In this document: piece after piece, positions 36,828 to 45,295 of the stretch
Layout of the letters: each line of letters begins with the position of its first letter
Position numbering within the stretch: the first letter of the stretch is position 1
From: Rhodococcus sp. KBS0724
GTDB lineage: Bacteria > Actinomycetota > Actinomycetes > Mycobacteriales > Mycobacteriaceae
DNA length: 64,000 nt
Assembly (NCBI RefSeq): GCF_005938745.2
Contig: NZ_VCBX02000001.1
Coordinates: forward strand, 1,693,501-1,757,500
Direction of reading: 5' to 3'
Notes under the pieces: generated by a model
What the model saw: the letters and a program-made list of their open reading frames with translations, nothing else
Databases searched by the model: none
Told to the model about the DNA's origin: nothing
Program-made: the position numbers and the translations under genes

Positions 36828-37907
36828 GTGAGCCTTACCCTCGGAATCGTCGGACTGCCCAACGTCGGCAAGTCCACCCTTTTCAATGCACTGACCAACA
36901 ACGACGTGTTGGCTGCGAACTACCCGTTCGCGACCATCGAACCCAACGTCGGCCTGGTCGAGCTGCCCGATCCGCGGCTGCAGAAGCTCGCCGAGATCTT
37001 CGGCTCCGAGCGCATCCTTCCCGCGACCGTGTCTTTCGTCGACATCGCCGGAATCGTGAAGGGCGCCTCCGAGGGCGCGGGCCTTGGCAACAAGTTCCTC
37101 GCCAACATTCGTGAAGCCGACGCAATCTGCCAGGTAGTGCGCGTTTTCGCCGACGACGACGTCATTCACGTCGACGGCAAGGTCGATCCCGCCTCGGACA
37201 TCGAGGTCATCGAAACCGAGCTCGTGATCGCCGACATGCAGACTCTCGAGAAGGCTCTGCCGCGTCTGGACAAGGAAGCTCGCAAGAACAAGGAGCTCAA
37301 GCCGGCCCACGACGAGGCGCTCAAGGCTCAGGCTTTCCTCAATGAGGGCACGACGCTCTTCAGCGTCAAGGACAAGCTCGACTTCTCCTTGCTGCGCGAG
37401 CTGAGCCTGCTCACCACCAAGCCCTTCCTGTACGTCTTCAACGCAGACGAATCGGTGCTCACCGACGCCGCGAAGATCGCCGAACTGCGCGCTTCCGTCG
37501 CTCCGGCCGACGCCGTGTTCCTCGACGCCAAGGTGGAGCAGGAACTCCTCGAACTCGACGAGGAAGACCGCCAGGAAATGCTCGACTCGATCGGCCAAAC
37601 CGAGCCCGGCCTGCATGCTCTCGCGCGTACCGGTTTCCACACCCTCGGGCTGCAGACCTACCTGACGGCTGGTCCGAAGGAAGCTCGCGCCTGGACCATC
37701 CACAAGGGCGATACTGCGCCCCAGGCTGCCGGTGTCATTCACACCGACTTCGAGCGTGGCTTCATCAAGGCTGAAATCGTGTCCTTCGACGATCTCGTCG
37801 AGGCAGGTTCCATGGCTGCAGCCAAGGCTGCCGGCAAGGTCCGCATGGAGGGCAAGGACTACATCATGGCCGACGGCGATGTGGTGGAGTTCCGCTTCAA
37901 CGTGTAG
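36828..37907 (+). CDS. ychF: Redox-regulated ATPase YchF (Obg-like)
   Basis: 359-aa Obg-family P-loop protein that prefers ATP. It has the P-loop [12 protein letters not shown] (9-20), switch motif DIAGIVKGA, a NADE-type specificity block and the C-terminal TGS-like domain. Full length and intact; GTG start with TAGAAT 9 nt upstream. The counterpart of Rv1112. A second, truncated copy of its last two thirds lies at 40043-40762, about 96% identical in the 3' part by eye. Confidence 0.96.
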   Translation: MSLTLGIVGLPNVGKSTLFNALTNNDVLAANYPFATIEPNVGLVELPDPRLQKLAEIFGSERILPATVSFVDIAGIVKGASEGAGLGNKFLANIREADAICQVVRVFADDDVIHVDGKVDPASDIEVIETELVIADMQTLEKALPRLDKEARKNKELKPAHDEALKAQAFLNEGTTLFSVKDKLDFSLLRELSLLTTKPFLYVFNADESVLTDAAKIAELRASVAPADAVFLDAKVEQELLELDEEDRQEMLDSIGQTEPGLHALARTGFHTLGLQTYLTAGPKEARAWTIHKGDTAPQAAGVIHTDFERGFIKAEIVSFDDLVEAGSMAAAKAAGKVRMEGKDYIMADGDVVEFRFNV

Positions 37908-38036
37908 CGACAGCGCGTATTGAGGCGCTAGTACAGTAAAAGCGCCCCAGCGGCGTAATCTGCTATGGACCAGAGGCCGATCGGGGGCGCTGTGACAAGT
38001 ATAGCGCTTAGAGTCAACTGAGATCGTGGGGAGCTA

Positions 38037-39157
38037 TTGACTGATCCGACCGCGTGGATCACCCAACGTCGCTTCGACGAGTACCTGGTGGCGGCCAACC
38101 ACGATCCCGTCGCTGCGCGCGAACTTTACGAGTGGAACGTAGCTATCTCGGCGGCATTCTTCGAGTTGATTTCTCATGTCGAGGTTGCGCTACGTAACGC
38201 TGTCGACGTGGTGCTCCGGCCTCTCGAGACTCCGGAGTCGGCCCGAGTTGCCCCCTGGCAGGGTGGTGGTTCGCGAATCCGGCATTCTTGGCTGACCACG
38301 ACTTGGAGTTCCACCGAACGGCACGCAGGCATCTGGGTCCCCGGGCGGACGGAGCCTCGCGCGATAAGTTTCTGGCATCTGTGACATTTGGTCTCTGGGA
38401 AAGCGTTTTTGGCCCAAAATACGAGCAATTGTTTCGGAGACACCTCGTCTACGCGTTCCCGAACAGGGCCAGGGCGGGTTTTAAGCGTGACACTGTGCAT
38501 AAGAACGTGCTCGCGCTTAAGACGCTGCGCAACCGCGTCGCTCACCATCAGGCAATCTTCGATCTTCCTCTCGAAGAGCGATTCGAACAAGCGATGGATC
38601 TGCTCAGATGGATCGACGCTGATTTGGAGCGATGGGTCTCGAGCTTGTGCAGAGTGCCAACTCTGTTGGACGTGCGCCCGAAGGCAGCCGAATCCATCGC
38701 CGTCGTCGTGCCCGCACGTAAAGCATGGCCGTTCTATCTGGCGCACGGTGCCTATGTTTGCCAACCCGGCAGATACATTCGACAGGTCAGTCACGTCGCG
38801 TTCTATGCCGATGCTGCGGTGCAGCGCGAGGTACCAAAGGTACTTGAAAGGATTGACCACATCGTCTGGACGCCCGAGGAGATTGGTCGAAGGATGGTCT
38901 CGGGCACCGAAGAAGATAAGCGTATCGCGGGAATTATCAAGGGTGCCCGGGACCTTGGCTGGGAGGGGAACGAGTATCAGCTCTTTCTCCTCACTCATCC
39001 CGACGATGAGGGGCGGAGACTGGGGCACGTGACGTTGGGCACCGAGCTTCGGCGACAGGGAAGCGGGCGAGGAAGCGCGTGGGTGCAACGACAGCGATAC
39101 GCGGTTGTTGCTGCAATGTCGGCGGCGCGGACTCTGGGCGACCTCGATCAGTTGTAG
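38037..39157 (+). pseudogene. Abi family protein gene, split by a frameshift
   Basis: Two frames together make one protein of about 373 aa. The first (38037 TTG, GGGGAG site, to about 38265) encodes the start of an Abi domain (RRFDEYLVAAN, AALRNAVDVVL). The second continues in the -1 frame with WWFANPAF and carries LRNRVAHHQAIF, the conserved R-x4-H-like core, to 39157. After residue about 215 comes an extra domain (AYVCQPGRYIRQVSHVAFYA and VPKVLERIDHIVWTP) that is not part of Abi. The break lies in the GGTGGTGG tract near 38260-38275. Abi proteins act in phage abortive infection. It may be a recent mutation or a sequencing error, as the rest of the frame is well kept. Confidence 0.7.
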
Positions 39158-39286
39158 GGAGAATCTGTCGAAAATCCCTTCCCTGTCTCCGCATTGGCGG
39201 TTCGTCGATGCGGAGGCTGCTCAACGATTGGTTAACGATGGGACGTGGTGGGGTCCTGATTGATGCTTAACCCAGTAGTGGATCAC

Positions 39287-40000
39287 TCAGTCTTCTCCGT
39301 AGTAGTCGCCGAGCCTGCGTGCAGCGTAACGCACTTGGACCTTGATCCGATTCTGCAACTGTTCCAAGCTCGAGGCGTTGTCGTGGGAGGTGTTTACTCG
39401 GACGTTGAAGGCTGAGCCTGTGCATCGTGAACACCAGGGGCGGTCGATAACATCTTCAGCCACCAGCGGTTGGCCGAAGATGTGCAGGGCGACGGGCCCT
39501 ATATGCGGCGAGGCTGGACCCCCGTCGCTGTCGATTATGTAATCGACAGCTTGGCAGCCAAAGGGGCTACCCCAGTGTTTGACTCGTCCCCCTCCGCCTT
39601 TCGAGTTGACCACCTCGGGGCACGGTGCCTGGACGCAATACAGAGTCGGTTCACCATAGATGTTTGGCGCTATGAAATGCATATGGGGATCTGTCAATCC
39701 ACATCGTTGGCACCAAGCCTGGGCTGCTCCCGTTGCGAGAGCGAGCGCCAAAACCCGGTCGTCGTCGGTGGGTACGTCTACCGTCCCTGCAGTGTCTGGT
39801 GACTGTCGCCATCCGTCGCGAGAGTAGTCGCGATTGCGAATCCACGCGGTGTGCTCCAGCGACCATTTGACCCTCATACCGCCGCCTCGATCGTGATCCA
39901 AAACCACTGCATACAGCTTTGAAAATGCATCAAGTGGATTGGTTATGCCCATGGGTCGATCCTGCACCAGATCGCGGAACCGGCGTGGGGGTTTGGGCAT
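39287..40000 (-). CDS. Unknown protein with three cysteine-pair motifs
   Basis: 237-aa protein not recognised. It contains CQRCGL (about 97-102), CVQAPC (about 124-129) and CSRCTG near the C-terminus, spaced as in zinc-ribbon or treble-clef folds. His residues lie nearby (DPHMHF and ASPHIG). There is no membrane segment or signal. It is convergent with the Abi-like gene and ends 27 nt upstream of the ychF fragment, inside the lower-GC insert. The coding case rests on the intact frame and the ordered cysteine pairs. Confidence 0.6.
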   Translation of the reverse strand: MPKPPRRFRDLVQDRPMGITNPLDAFSKLYAVVLDHDRGGGMRVKWSLEHTAWIRNRDYSRDGWRQSPDTAGTVDVPTDDDRVLALALATGAAQAWCQRCGLTDPHMHFIAPNIYGEPTLYCVQAPCPEVVNSKGGGGRVKHWGSPFGCQAVDYIIDSDGGPASPHIGPVALHIFGQPLVAEDVIDRPWCSRCTGSAFNVRVNTSHDNASSLEQLQNRIKVQVRYAARRLGDYYGED

Positions 40001-40042
40001 GATTCGATCGAGTGCATCGTGGCGCTGGTCCGTCCCGCTTCC

Positions 40043-40762
40043 GTGTCATTCGTCGACATCGCCGGAATCGTGAAGGTCGTCTCCGAGGGCGCCGGCCTTG
40101 GCAACAAGTTCCTGGCCAACATTCGTGAAGCTGATGCAATCTGCCAGGTAGTGTGCGTTTTCGCCGCCGACGACGACGTCATTCACGTCGACGGCAAGGT
40201 CGATCCGGCCTGGGACATCGAGGTCATCGAGACCGAGCTCGTGATCGCCGACATGCAGACACTGGAGAAGGCTAAGCCCTTCCTGTACGTGTTCAACGCC
40301 GACGAGTCGGTGCTCACCGACGCGGCGAAGGTCGCTGAATTGCGCGCATCCGTCGCTCCGGCCGACGCCGTGTTCCTCGACGCCAAGGTGGAACAAGAAC
40401 TCCTCGAACTCGACGAGGAAGACCGCCAGGAAATGCTCGACTCGATCGGCCAGACCGAGCCCGGCCTGCACGCTCTCGCGCGTACCGGTTTCCACACCCT
40501 CGGACTGCAGACCTACCTGACGGCTGGTCCGAAGGAAGCTCGCGCCTGGACCATCCACAAGGGCGATACCGCTCCCCAGGCTGCCGGCGTCATTCACACC
40601 GACTTCGAGCGCGGCTTCATCAAGGCTGAAATCGTGTCCTTCGACGATCTCGTCGAGGCGGGTTCCATGGCTGCAGCCAAGACTGCCGGCAAGGTCCGCA
40701 TGGAGGGCAAGGACTACATCATGGCCGACGGCGATGTGGTGGAGTTCCGCTTCAACGTCTAA
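40043..40762 (+). pseudogene. Truncated second copy of ychF
   Basis: Homologous to the intact ychF from base 37029 onward, lacking the first 67 codons including the P-loop. It also has an in-frame 162-nt deletion (the counterpart of 37257-37418) and a 3-nt insertion. The reading frame stays open from a GTG at 40019 (247 aa), but without the nucleotide site it cannot be a YchF ATPase. Differences from the intact copy are mostly synonymous in the 3' part but change residues in the 5' part (RVF to CVF, GAS to VVS). A large hairpin follows, likely the original ychF terminator. Confidence 0.88.
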
Positions 40763-40776
40763 ATCCGTCGTACTGT

Positions 40777-40836
40777 CGCAGGGCAATTGTGCAGCCGCAG
40801 GGAGAACTATCCTCGCGGCTGCACAATTGCCCTGCG
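40777..40836. terminator. 22-bp perfect hairpin after the truncated ychF
   Basis: Arms at 40777-40798 and 40815-40836 are perfectly complementary with a 16-nt loop. It lacks a U-run. Its left arm shares the string GGGCAATT-n-TGCAG-n-CGCAGGG with the hairpin at 43280-43325, so the two may belong to one repeat family. Confidence 0.6.
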
Positions 40837-40872
40837 GCGTCTCACCCGCGCCTTCCGGCGGGCGCTCAGCAG

Positions 40873-41838
40873 TTAGACGGGCATCTCGCTGAGTGTCCGA
40901 TGTGTGACGAACCGCCGCGGCCTCCCCGACAACGGATCGGTGAATTCGAGTTCCCGCGCGAGCAATTGGAGTGGGAGGGAATGATCGTCCGGCGCATCGG
41001 GCAGTAGGTCGGGGTATCGCCGGTCGCCCAGGATTCCGGCGCCGAGAGCCGCCAAATGTACCCGCAACTGGTGCATCCGACCGGAGTGCGGACGTAGAAC
41101 CGTGTGCAGCACAGTGCGTCCGGAGGCGCTCACGCCCGTCCCTCGTGCCTCGATCATGGTCTCGGAGTTAGGTTCACGGCTGTCGTCGACGAGGACCCGC
41201 AACTCGCCGCGCCGAGCTTCGATGTGGTTGCGGTAGACGAGGGGACCGTCGGATTCGGCGAGCCCCGGTGCGCCCTGGCCACAGGGCGGTCGTGCTGACA
41301 CCGCCTCGTAGACCTTCGTGACCTGACGCTTCTCGAACAGTGACTGGTACGCACCGCGCGTCGCGGGGCGGGCCGAGAACATCACCACCCCTGCGGTGCC
41401 GCGGTCGAGTCGATGGATCGGGGTCAGATCCGGGTTGTCGAGGCGGACCCGCAGTCGGACGAGCGCCGACTCACGCAGGTAGCGCCCGCTGGGTGTGGTC
41501 GGGAGAAAATGTGGTTTGTCGATCACGACGAGATCGTCGTCGACGTGCAGGATCTCCTCGTGGAACGGCACCGGGTCCTCCGCCGGCAACTCACGGTAGT
41601 ACCAGACAAACTGGTGCGCGCTGAACTCTGTGCTCCGGCAGATCGGGTGGCCGTCGATACCCACGAACTCGCCGTCGTCGAACCGCCGATACAGGTTTTC
41701 GGCGTCCAGATGGTCGAACTTCGCCACGACGTACTCAGCGATTGTCGCCCACGGCCCGGACGGTGGGATGCGTAGGCGCGTCGGGCCAACGCCGTTCTTG
41801 ACGGGCAGCGGTGGGGGCATTGGCACGCAGGCAATCAT
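40873..41838 (-). CDS. RluA-family pseudouridine synthase
   Basis: 321-aa RNA pseudouridine synthase. The catalytic HRLDRGTAG (Asp in the motif) and the C-terminal HSGRMHQLRVHLAALG block are intact. No S4 domain is evident at the N-terminus, which instead has a leader of about 90 residues. The target RNA is unknown. The start may be the ATG at 41838 or at 41820. Confidence 0.88.
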   Translation of the reverse strand: MIACVPMPPPLPVKNGVGPTRLRIPPSGPWATIAEYVVAKFDHLDAENLYRRFDDGEFVGIDGHPICRSTEFSAHQFVWYYRELPAEDPVPFHEEILHVDDDLVVIDKPHFLPTTPSGRYLRESALVRLRVRLDNPDLTPIHRLDRGTAGVVMFSARPATRGAYQSLFEKRQVTKVYEAVSARPPCGQGAPGLAESDGPLVYRNHIEARRGELRVLVDDSREPNSETMIEARGTGVSASGRTVLHTVLRPHSGRMHQLRVHLAALGAGILGDRRYPDLLPDAPDDHSLPLQLLARELEFTDPLSGRPRRFVTHRTLSEMPV

Positions 41839-41959
41839 CCCATCGACTGCTGATCAGCGATGATTCGGTGTGGCGTCGACGGGGACGTCCCCGCGGGGAC
41901 GCGGGGATTCATCTCGGAGCGTGGTCGCCGCAACCCAGAGACCGTCGAGTTACCGACAC

Positions 41960-42112
41960 CTACGCGCAACGACCCGAGGCCCGCAGCCTGGCCAGCTGTT
42001 CAACCAACCTGAGGCGATGTTCTCTGAACCGCCGAGCAGCATCGCCGTTGCCCATGAGTTCCGCGTCAGCTAGTAGGTATTCGCAGTTGTCCAGCTGATC
42101 CGTCAAGGTCAT
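41960..42112 (-). CDS. Small 50-residue protein of unknown function
   Basis: A short frame starting ATG at 42112 (or the GTG at 42115), with GAGAGGTGA 8-16 nt upstream. The peptide begins MTLTDQLDNCEYLLADAELM, is helical and acidic at first and Arg/Leu-rich later (RRFREHRLRLVEQLARLR), and ends GRCA. Codon third positions look coding. It occupies part of an otherwise empty 460-bp interval (41839-42300). No family is recognised. Confidence 0.5.
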   Translation of the reverse strand: MTLTDQLDNCEYLLADAELMGNGDAARRFREHRLRLVEQLARLRASGRCA

Positions 42113-42300
42113 CACCGGAAATCACCTCTCATTGCCCGAATAAGTACCTGTCAAGGATGCGGGCGGGGGAGGCTGGAGACATCCGCTGAACTACCTATGC
42201 AGGTACCTATCCGGCGCGACCACACCGCCGTCTGTAACGATCCAGATACACCTGCGGCCAATGTTGCGCATGGTGCGCTTGCGTCGTAGATACTTCACCG

Positions 42301-43266
42301 GTGAATCCGACAAAACGGACCGTCCTTTCCGCCATATCGATGGTGACGCTCGTTATCGCAGGATTGCTGGTCGCGGCCCCGGCCAGCGGCGCTGAACCGC
42401 CGGCCTGGCGGTACACGATGGTGGCGTTCAGCAATGGCAGCGACCGCGACATGGATGTATACGAGTCCGCGGACGGCACTGGATTCCAACTCGTCAAACC
42501 GTCGGCGTATCGGCCTCCGTCCGGGCTGGTTCGTGATCCGAGCATCTTCCGGAATACAGACGGAATGTATTACCTCACCTACACAACGGGCGGAACGAGT
42601 ATCGGCTTCGCACGCAGTAGCGACCGCATCACCTGGACACCTCTGGCGAACTATTCGCTCCCGTTCTGCTGTGCCTTCATGCCAGGCACCGGGGACGGCA
42701 CGGGTTCAGCGAGCCCGCCGGGCTTCTCGGGGTCGGCCGGCTTCAGCGACGGCCCGTCGTTGTCACCGTTCGTCACCAAAGCCTGGGCGCCCGAGTGGTT
42801 CGTCGACGGCGGCCGCGTCAACGTCATCGTGTCTATGTCGACCGGTGGAGGATTTGTGCCGTATCTGATGACGGCACTGGAACCGTCGCTGCGGCTGTGG
42901 AGCCTGCCTGTTCCGCTCGCCGGGATCGGTGCGGACCATATCGATACCACCGTGGTCAAGGTGGGGTCGACCTATCATGCGTTCACCAAGAACGAGACGA
43001 CGAAGGTTGTCGAGCATGCGGTCGCGCCGTCGGCAACGGGCCCCTATTCCTTTGTCCCGAACGGAAATTGGGGAACGTTTGTGGAAGGTCCGGCGCTGGC
43101 TCAGCTGCCGAACGGCGACTGGCGAATCTATCTCGACGCCTATGTCGAAGGAAAGTACCTGTATTCCGACAGCTCCGATGGGCTGAACACCTGGTCGCCC
43201 GTGCAAGAGCTTCCCGGCCTTTCCGGTACGGCCCGCCACGTTGGCGTAATGGCAGAGCCGGCATAA
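42301..43266 (+). CDS. Secreted GH43-like five-bladed propeller protein
   Basis: 321-aa exported protein with a signal sequence cut near ASGA (about residue 30). Glycoside hydrolase family 43 features are visible: RDPSIFRNTDGMYYLTYTT with the general-base-type Asp, KAWAPEWFVDGG, and EGPALAQLPNGDWRIYLDAY with the Glu in the acid position. Members cut arabinan, xylan or related glycans; in this organism cell-wall arabinogalactan is a possible substrate (inference). GTG start; a hairpin follows. Confidence 0.82.
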   Translation: MNPTKRTVLSAISMVTLVIAGLLVAAPASGAEPPAWRYTMVAFSNGSDRDMDVYESADGTGFQLVKPSAYRPPSGLVRDPSIFRNTDGMYYLTYTTGGTSIGFARSSDRITWTPLANYSLPFCCAFMPGTGDGTGSASPPGFSGSAGFSDGPSLSPFVTKAWAPEWFVDGGRVNVIVSMSTGGGFVPYLMTALEPSLRLWSLPVPLAGIGADHIDTTVVKVGSTYHAFTKNETTKVVEHAVAPSATGPYSFVPNGNWGTFVEGPALAQLPNGDWRIYLDAYVEGKYLYSDSSDGLNTWSPVQELPGLSGTARHVGVMAEPA

Positions 43267-43289
43267 CGACGACTACCTGGAGGGCAATT

Positions 43290-43325
43290 CTGCAGACGCA
43301 GGGGTAACTGGCCCTGCGTCTGCAG
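43290..43325. terminator. Hairpin between GH43-like gene and lysin-B-like gene
   Basis: Perfect 14-bp arms (CTGCAGACGCAGGG and complement) with an 8-nt loop between convergent genes. Sequence-related to the hairpin at 40777-40836. Confidence 0.6.
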
Positions 43326-43327
43326 AT

Positions 43328-44179
43328 TCAGGCTGCGGCGGGGAGCAGCTTGACATCCTGAGCCTGTGCCATCATCCAATCGGCCAGCAGTTGGCAACCC
43401 GTGCGTCCGCTGGAGTCGAGGGGTTCGCTCGCGTAGCTGACATGCCGCCCGCCGCGGGGGTTCCGGATCTGAAAGCGTCGCCAGCTCACTCGGCTGGGTA
43501 GGTATCCCAGGACTTCGAGGAATGCCGTCTGGAGGCGTCGTAGATCTTTGCGCCACTGCTTCGGGCTGAAGTGAGTTTTCTGCGCGTTCTGAAAAGTGTT
43601 GCTTCGGAGCAGTTCCCACACCTTGTTTGCCCATACTCTCGCCTGGGTGAAGGACATCCAGCCGGTGAGGTCGGCGATGTCACGAATGTAGCTGTCGTCG
43701 CTGGCGTTACAGATCAAGTCTTGCGGGTGTCCGATCCATTTGACCGGGATCCAGGACGGAATTTCCGGTCCGTCGCCGGCGACGCCATACCCCTCGCAAC
43801 CCGTGAGAACCCCGACTGGTTGTTGCGGATCGGAGATCAACCCGATCCCGATGATGTTGCTGCCGTTCACTTTCGGTAGGGCGGCGCGAATGACCGAGCA
43901 TCCTTGTGAGTAGCCGATGAGCATGACGGGTCCGCGGACCTCGGCGAGAGCCACCACAAGCGCCTGGGCGCCCATTTCGGTGCTGTGACGGAAACTCGAG
44001 CCGCCGTCGGCAACAGGTCCGTACGACGCGGGGTAGGGCACCCACGTGGCGTCGAATCGATCGTCGAGTTCACGTGTCACCGCGCTCAGCAGTCCGACTA
44101 CGTGGGTGCGGGTGTCACCGTCGTACGACTCGCCGGTGCCGCCGACTGCAAAAACCGTTACCTCTGCCATGTCCACCAT
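43328..44179 (-). CDS. Cutinase/lysin-B-like alpha/beta hydrolase
   Basis: 283-aa hydrolase with the nucleophile elbow GYSQG, an N-terminal FAVGGTGES turn, WVPYPASYGP and a late His in IGHPQDLIC. This set is shared by cutinases, PE-PPE-domain hydrolases and phage lysin B enzymes that cut the mycolyl-arabinogalactan ester bond. Unlike most cutinases it has no signal sequence, which is more like lysin B. The start at 44179 is preferred; 44170 is also possible. No phage genes surround it. Confidence 0.62.
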   Translation of the reverse strand: MVDMAEVTVFAVGGTGESYDGDTRTHVVGLLSAVTRELDDRFDATWVPYPASYGPVADGGSSFRHSTEMGAQALVVALAEVRGPVMLIGYSQGCSVIRAALPKVNGSNIIGIGLISDPQQPVGVLTGCEGYGVAGDGPEIPSWIPVKWIGHPQDLICNASDDSYIRDIADLTGWMSFTQARVWANKVWELLRSNTFQNAQKTHFSPKQWRKDLRRLQTAFLEVLGYLPSRVSWRRFQIRNPRGGRHVSYASEPLDSSGRTGCQLLADWMMAQAQDVKLLPAAA

Positions 44180-44279
44180 GGTGTACGGCAATTCTGAGAG
44201 GTCTGCGATCAAAGCCTGAGAGAACGCTGGCAATCCCGATACCCTGCGAAATCGTTATAAATGGCGCACCATCAAAGCT

Positions 44280-45245
44280 ATGACGACGGCATATCGCTCT
44301 CGGAAGAAGAAGGTTTCCATCGTCGGCGCCGGCAGTGTCGGCACGGCCATCGCTTATGCGTGCCTCATCCGTGGATCAGCGGACGTACTGGCCCTCTACG
44401 ACACGAACGCCGCGAAGGTGCGTGCGGAGGTGCTCGATCTCAACCACGGCACTCAATTCACCCCACCGTGCTCGGTGGATGGTGGTGACGACATCGCCGT
44501 GACGGCAGGGTCCGATCTGGTGGTGGTGACAGCCGGGGCCAAGCAGAAACCCGGGCAGTCTCGTCTCGAGTTGGCAGCGGTCAACGTGAAGATTGCGCAG
44601 ACTTTGACGGAGCAACTTCTCTCGCAGTCGCCCGAAGCGATCATTCTTTTTGTCAGCAATCCCGTCGACATCGCGACGTACGCCGCGGTTCAGGCCGCGG
44701 GTCCGCCGTACCGTCACCGGATCTTCGGATCTGGGACGGTGCTGGACACGGCACGCCTGCGCTTTCTCATGGCGTCGAAGTTGGGCGTTGCAGTCGAGAA
44801 TGTGCACGCGTTCATCGTCGGCGAGCACGGTGACTCCGAAATTCCGTTGTGGTCCAGCGCCACCATCGGCGGTGTTCCGGCGACGGCATTTGTGGGTCCT
44901 TCGGGGAACACACTCGACAGCACGATCCGCGACGAGGTCGCGACTGCGGTGGTGCAAAGCGCGTATCAGATCATCGAAGGCAAGGGCGCGACGAACCTTG
45001 CAATCGGGTTGTCGAGCGCCTTCATGGTCGAGGTGGTGCTGCGCGACGAGCAGAGGGTTCTGCCGATTTCGACTCTGCAGAACGGGGTGCACGATCTGGA
45101 CGGGGTATGCCTGTCGTTGCCGACATTGGTCGGCGGGGCGGGCGCCGGCCGCGTACTGGAAGTGCCGTTATCGGAGTGTGAGCGCGCGGGTCTGCATGCG
45201 TCAGCGCGAACGTTGCGCGATGTTCAACATTCTCTCGGATTGTGA
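44280..45245 (+). CDS. ldh: L-lactate dehydrogenase
   Basis: 321-aa NAD-dependent enzyme interconverting pyruvate and lactate. It has the Rossmann motif GAGSVGTAIAY, the substrate Arg and proton-relay Asp in GTVLDTARLRF, and catalytic His in GEHGDSEIPLWS. The Gln (TAGAKQKPGQSR) in the substrate loop favours lactate over malate. It is monocistronic by spacing. Confidence 0.95.
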   Translation: MTTAYRSRKKKVSIVGAGSVGTAIAYACLIRGSADVLALYDTNAAKVRAEVLDLNHGTQFTPPCSVDGGDDIAVTAGSDLVVVTAGAKQKPGQSRLELAAVNVKIAQTLTEQLLSQSPEAIILFVSNPVDIATYAAVQAAGPPYRHRIFGSGTVLDTARLRFLMASKLGVAVENVHAFIVGEHGDSEIPLWSSATIGGVPATAFVGPSGNTLDSTIRDEVATAVVQSAYQIIEGKGATNLAIGLSSAFMVEVVLRDEQRVLPISTLQNGVHDLDGVCLSLPTLVGGAGAGRVLEVPLSECERAGLHASARTLRDVQHSLGL

Positions 45246-45280
45246 AGTACTGCCATGTCGTATATCGGGCATATAGGATC

Positions 45281-45295
45281 AGCTAATGATTAGCT
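45281..45295 (+). promoter_or_regulatory. Palindrome enclosing the start codon of the holin-like gene
   Basis: AGCTAAT-G-ATTAGCT has perfect 7-bp arms and contains the ATG at 45286. It might hide the start codon in a weak hairpin or bind a protein. Confidence 0.3.

Larger units (their letters stand above)
37908..40018. mobile_element. Putative inserted segment between intact and truncated ychF copies
   Basis: About 2.1 kb of lower-GC DNA holding a frameshifted Abi-family gene and an unknown cysteine-motif gene. It is bounded on the left by the intact ychF stop and on the right by a ychF fragment with no 5' end. No integrase, transposase or terminal repeat was found, so the means of insertion is unknown. 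The simplest reading is an insertion that brought its own ychF 3' part and so restored the host gene. Confidence 0.5.

Noticed and set aside
38255..38285. Programmed -1 ribosomal frameshift in the Abi gene
   Set aside because: No X-XXY-YYZ slippery heptamer exists in the zero frame here, and the tract is a plain GGT repeat. A mutation or base-call error is more likely.
40019..40762. The second ychF frame as a working gene
   Set aside because: It stays open but lacks the P-loop and 54 internal codons. Non-synonymous changes in conserved positions support a relic.
41811..42098. A 95-codon plus-strand frame between the pseudouridine synthase and GH43-like genes
   Set aside because: It overlaps the 5' end of the synthase gene, has no ribosome site and gives Arg/Ser-rich sequence. 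The minus-strand 50-codon frame is better supported.
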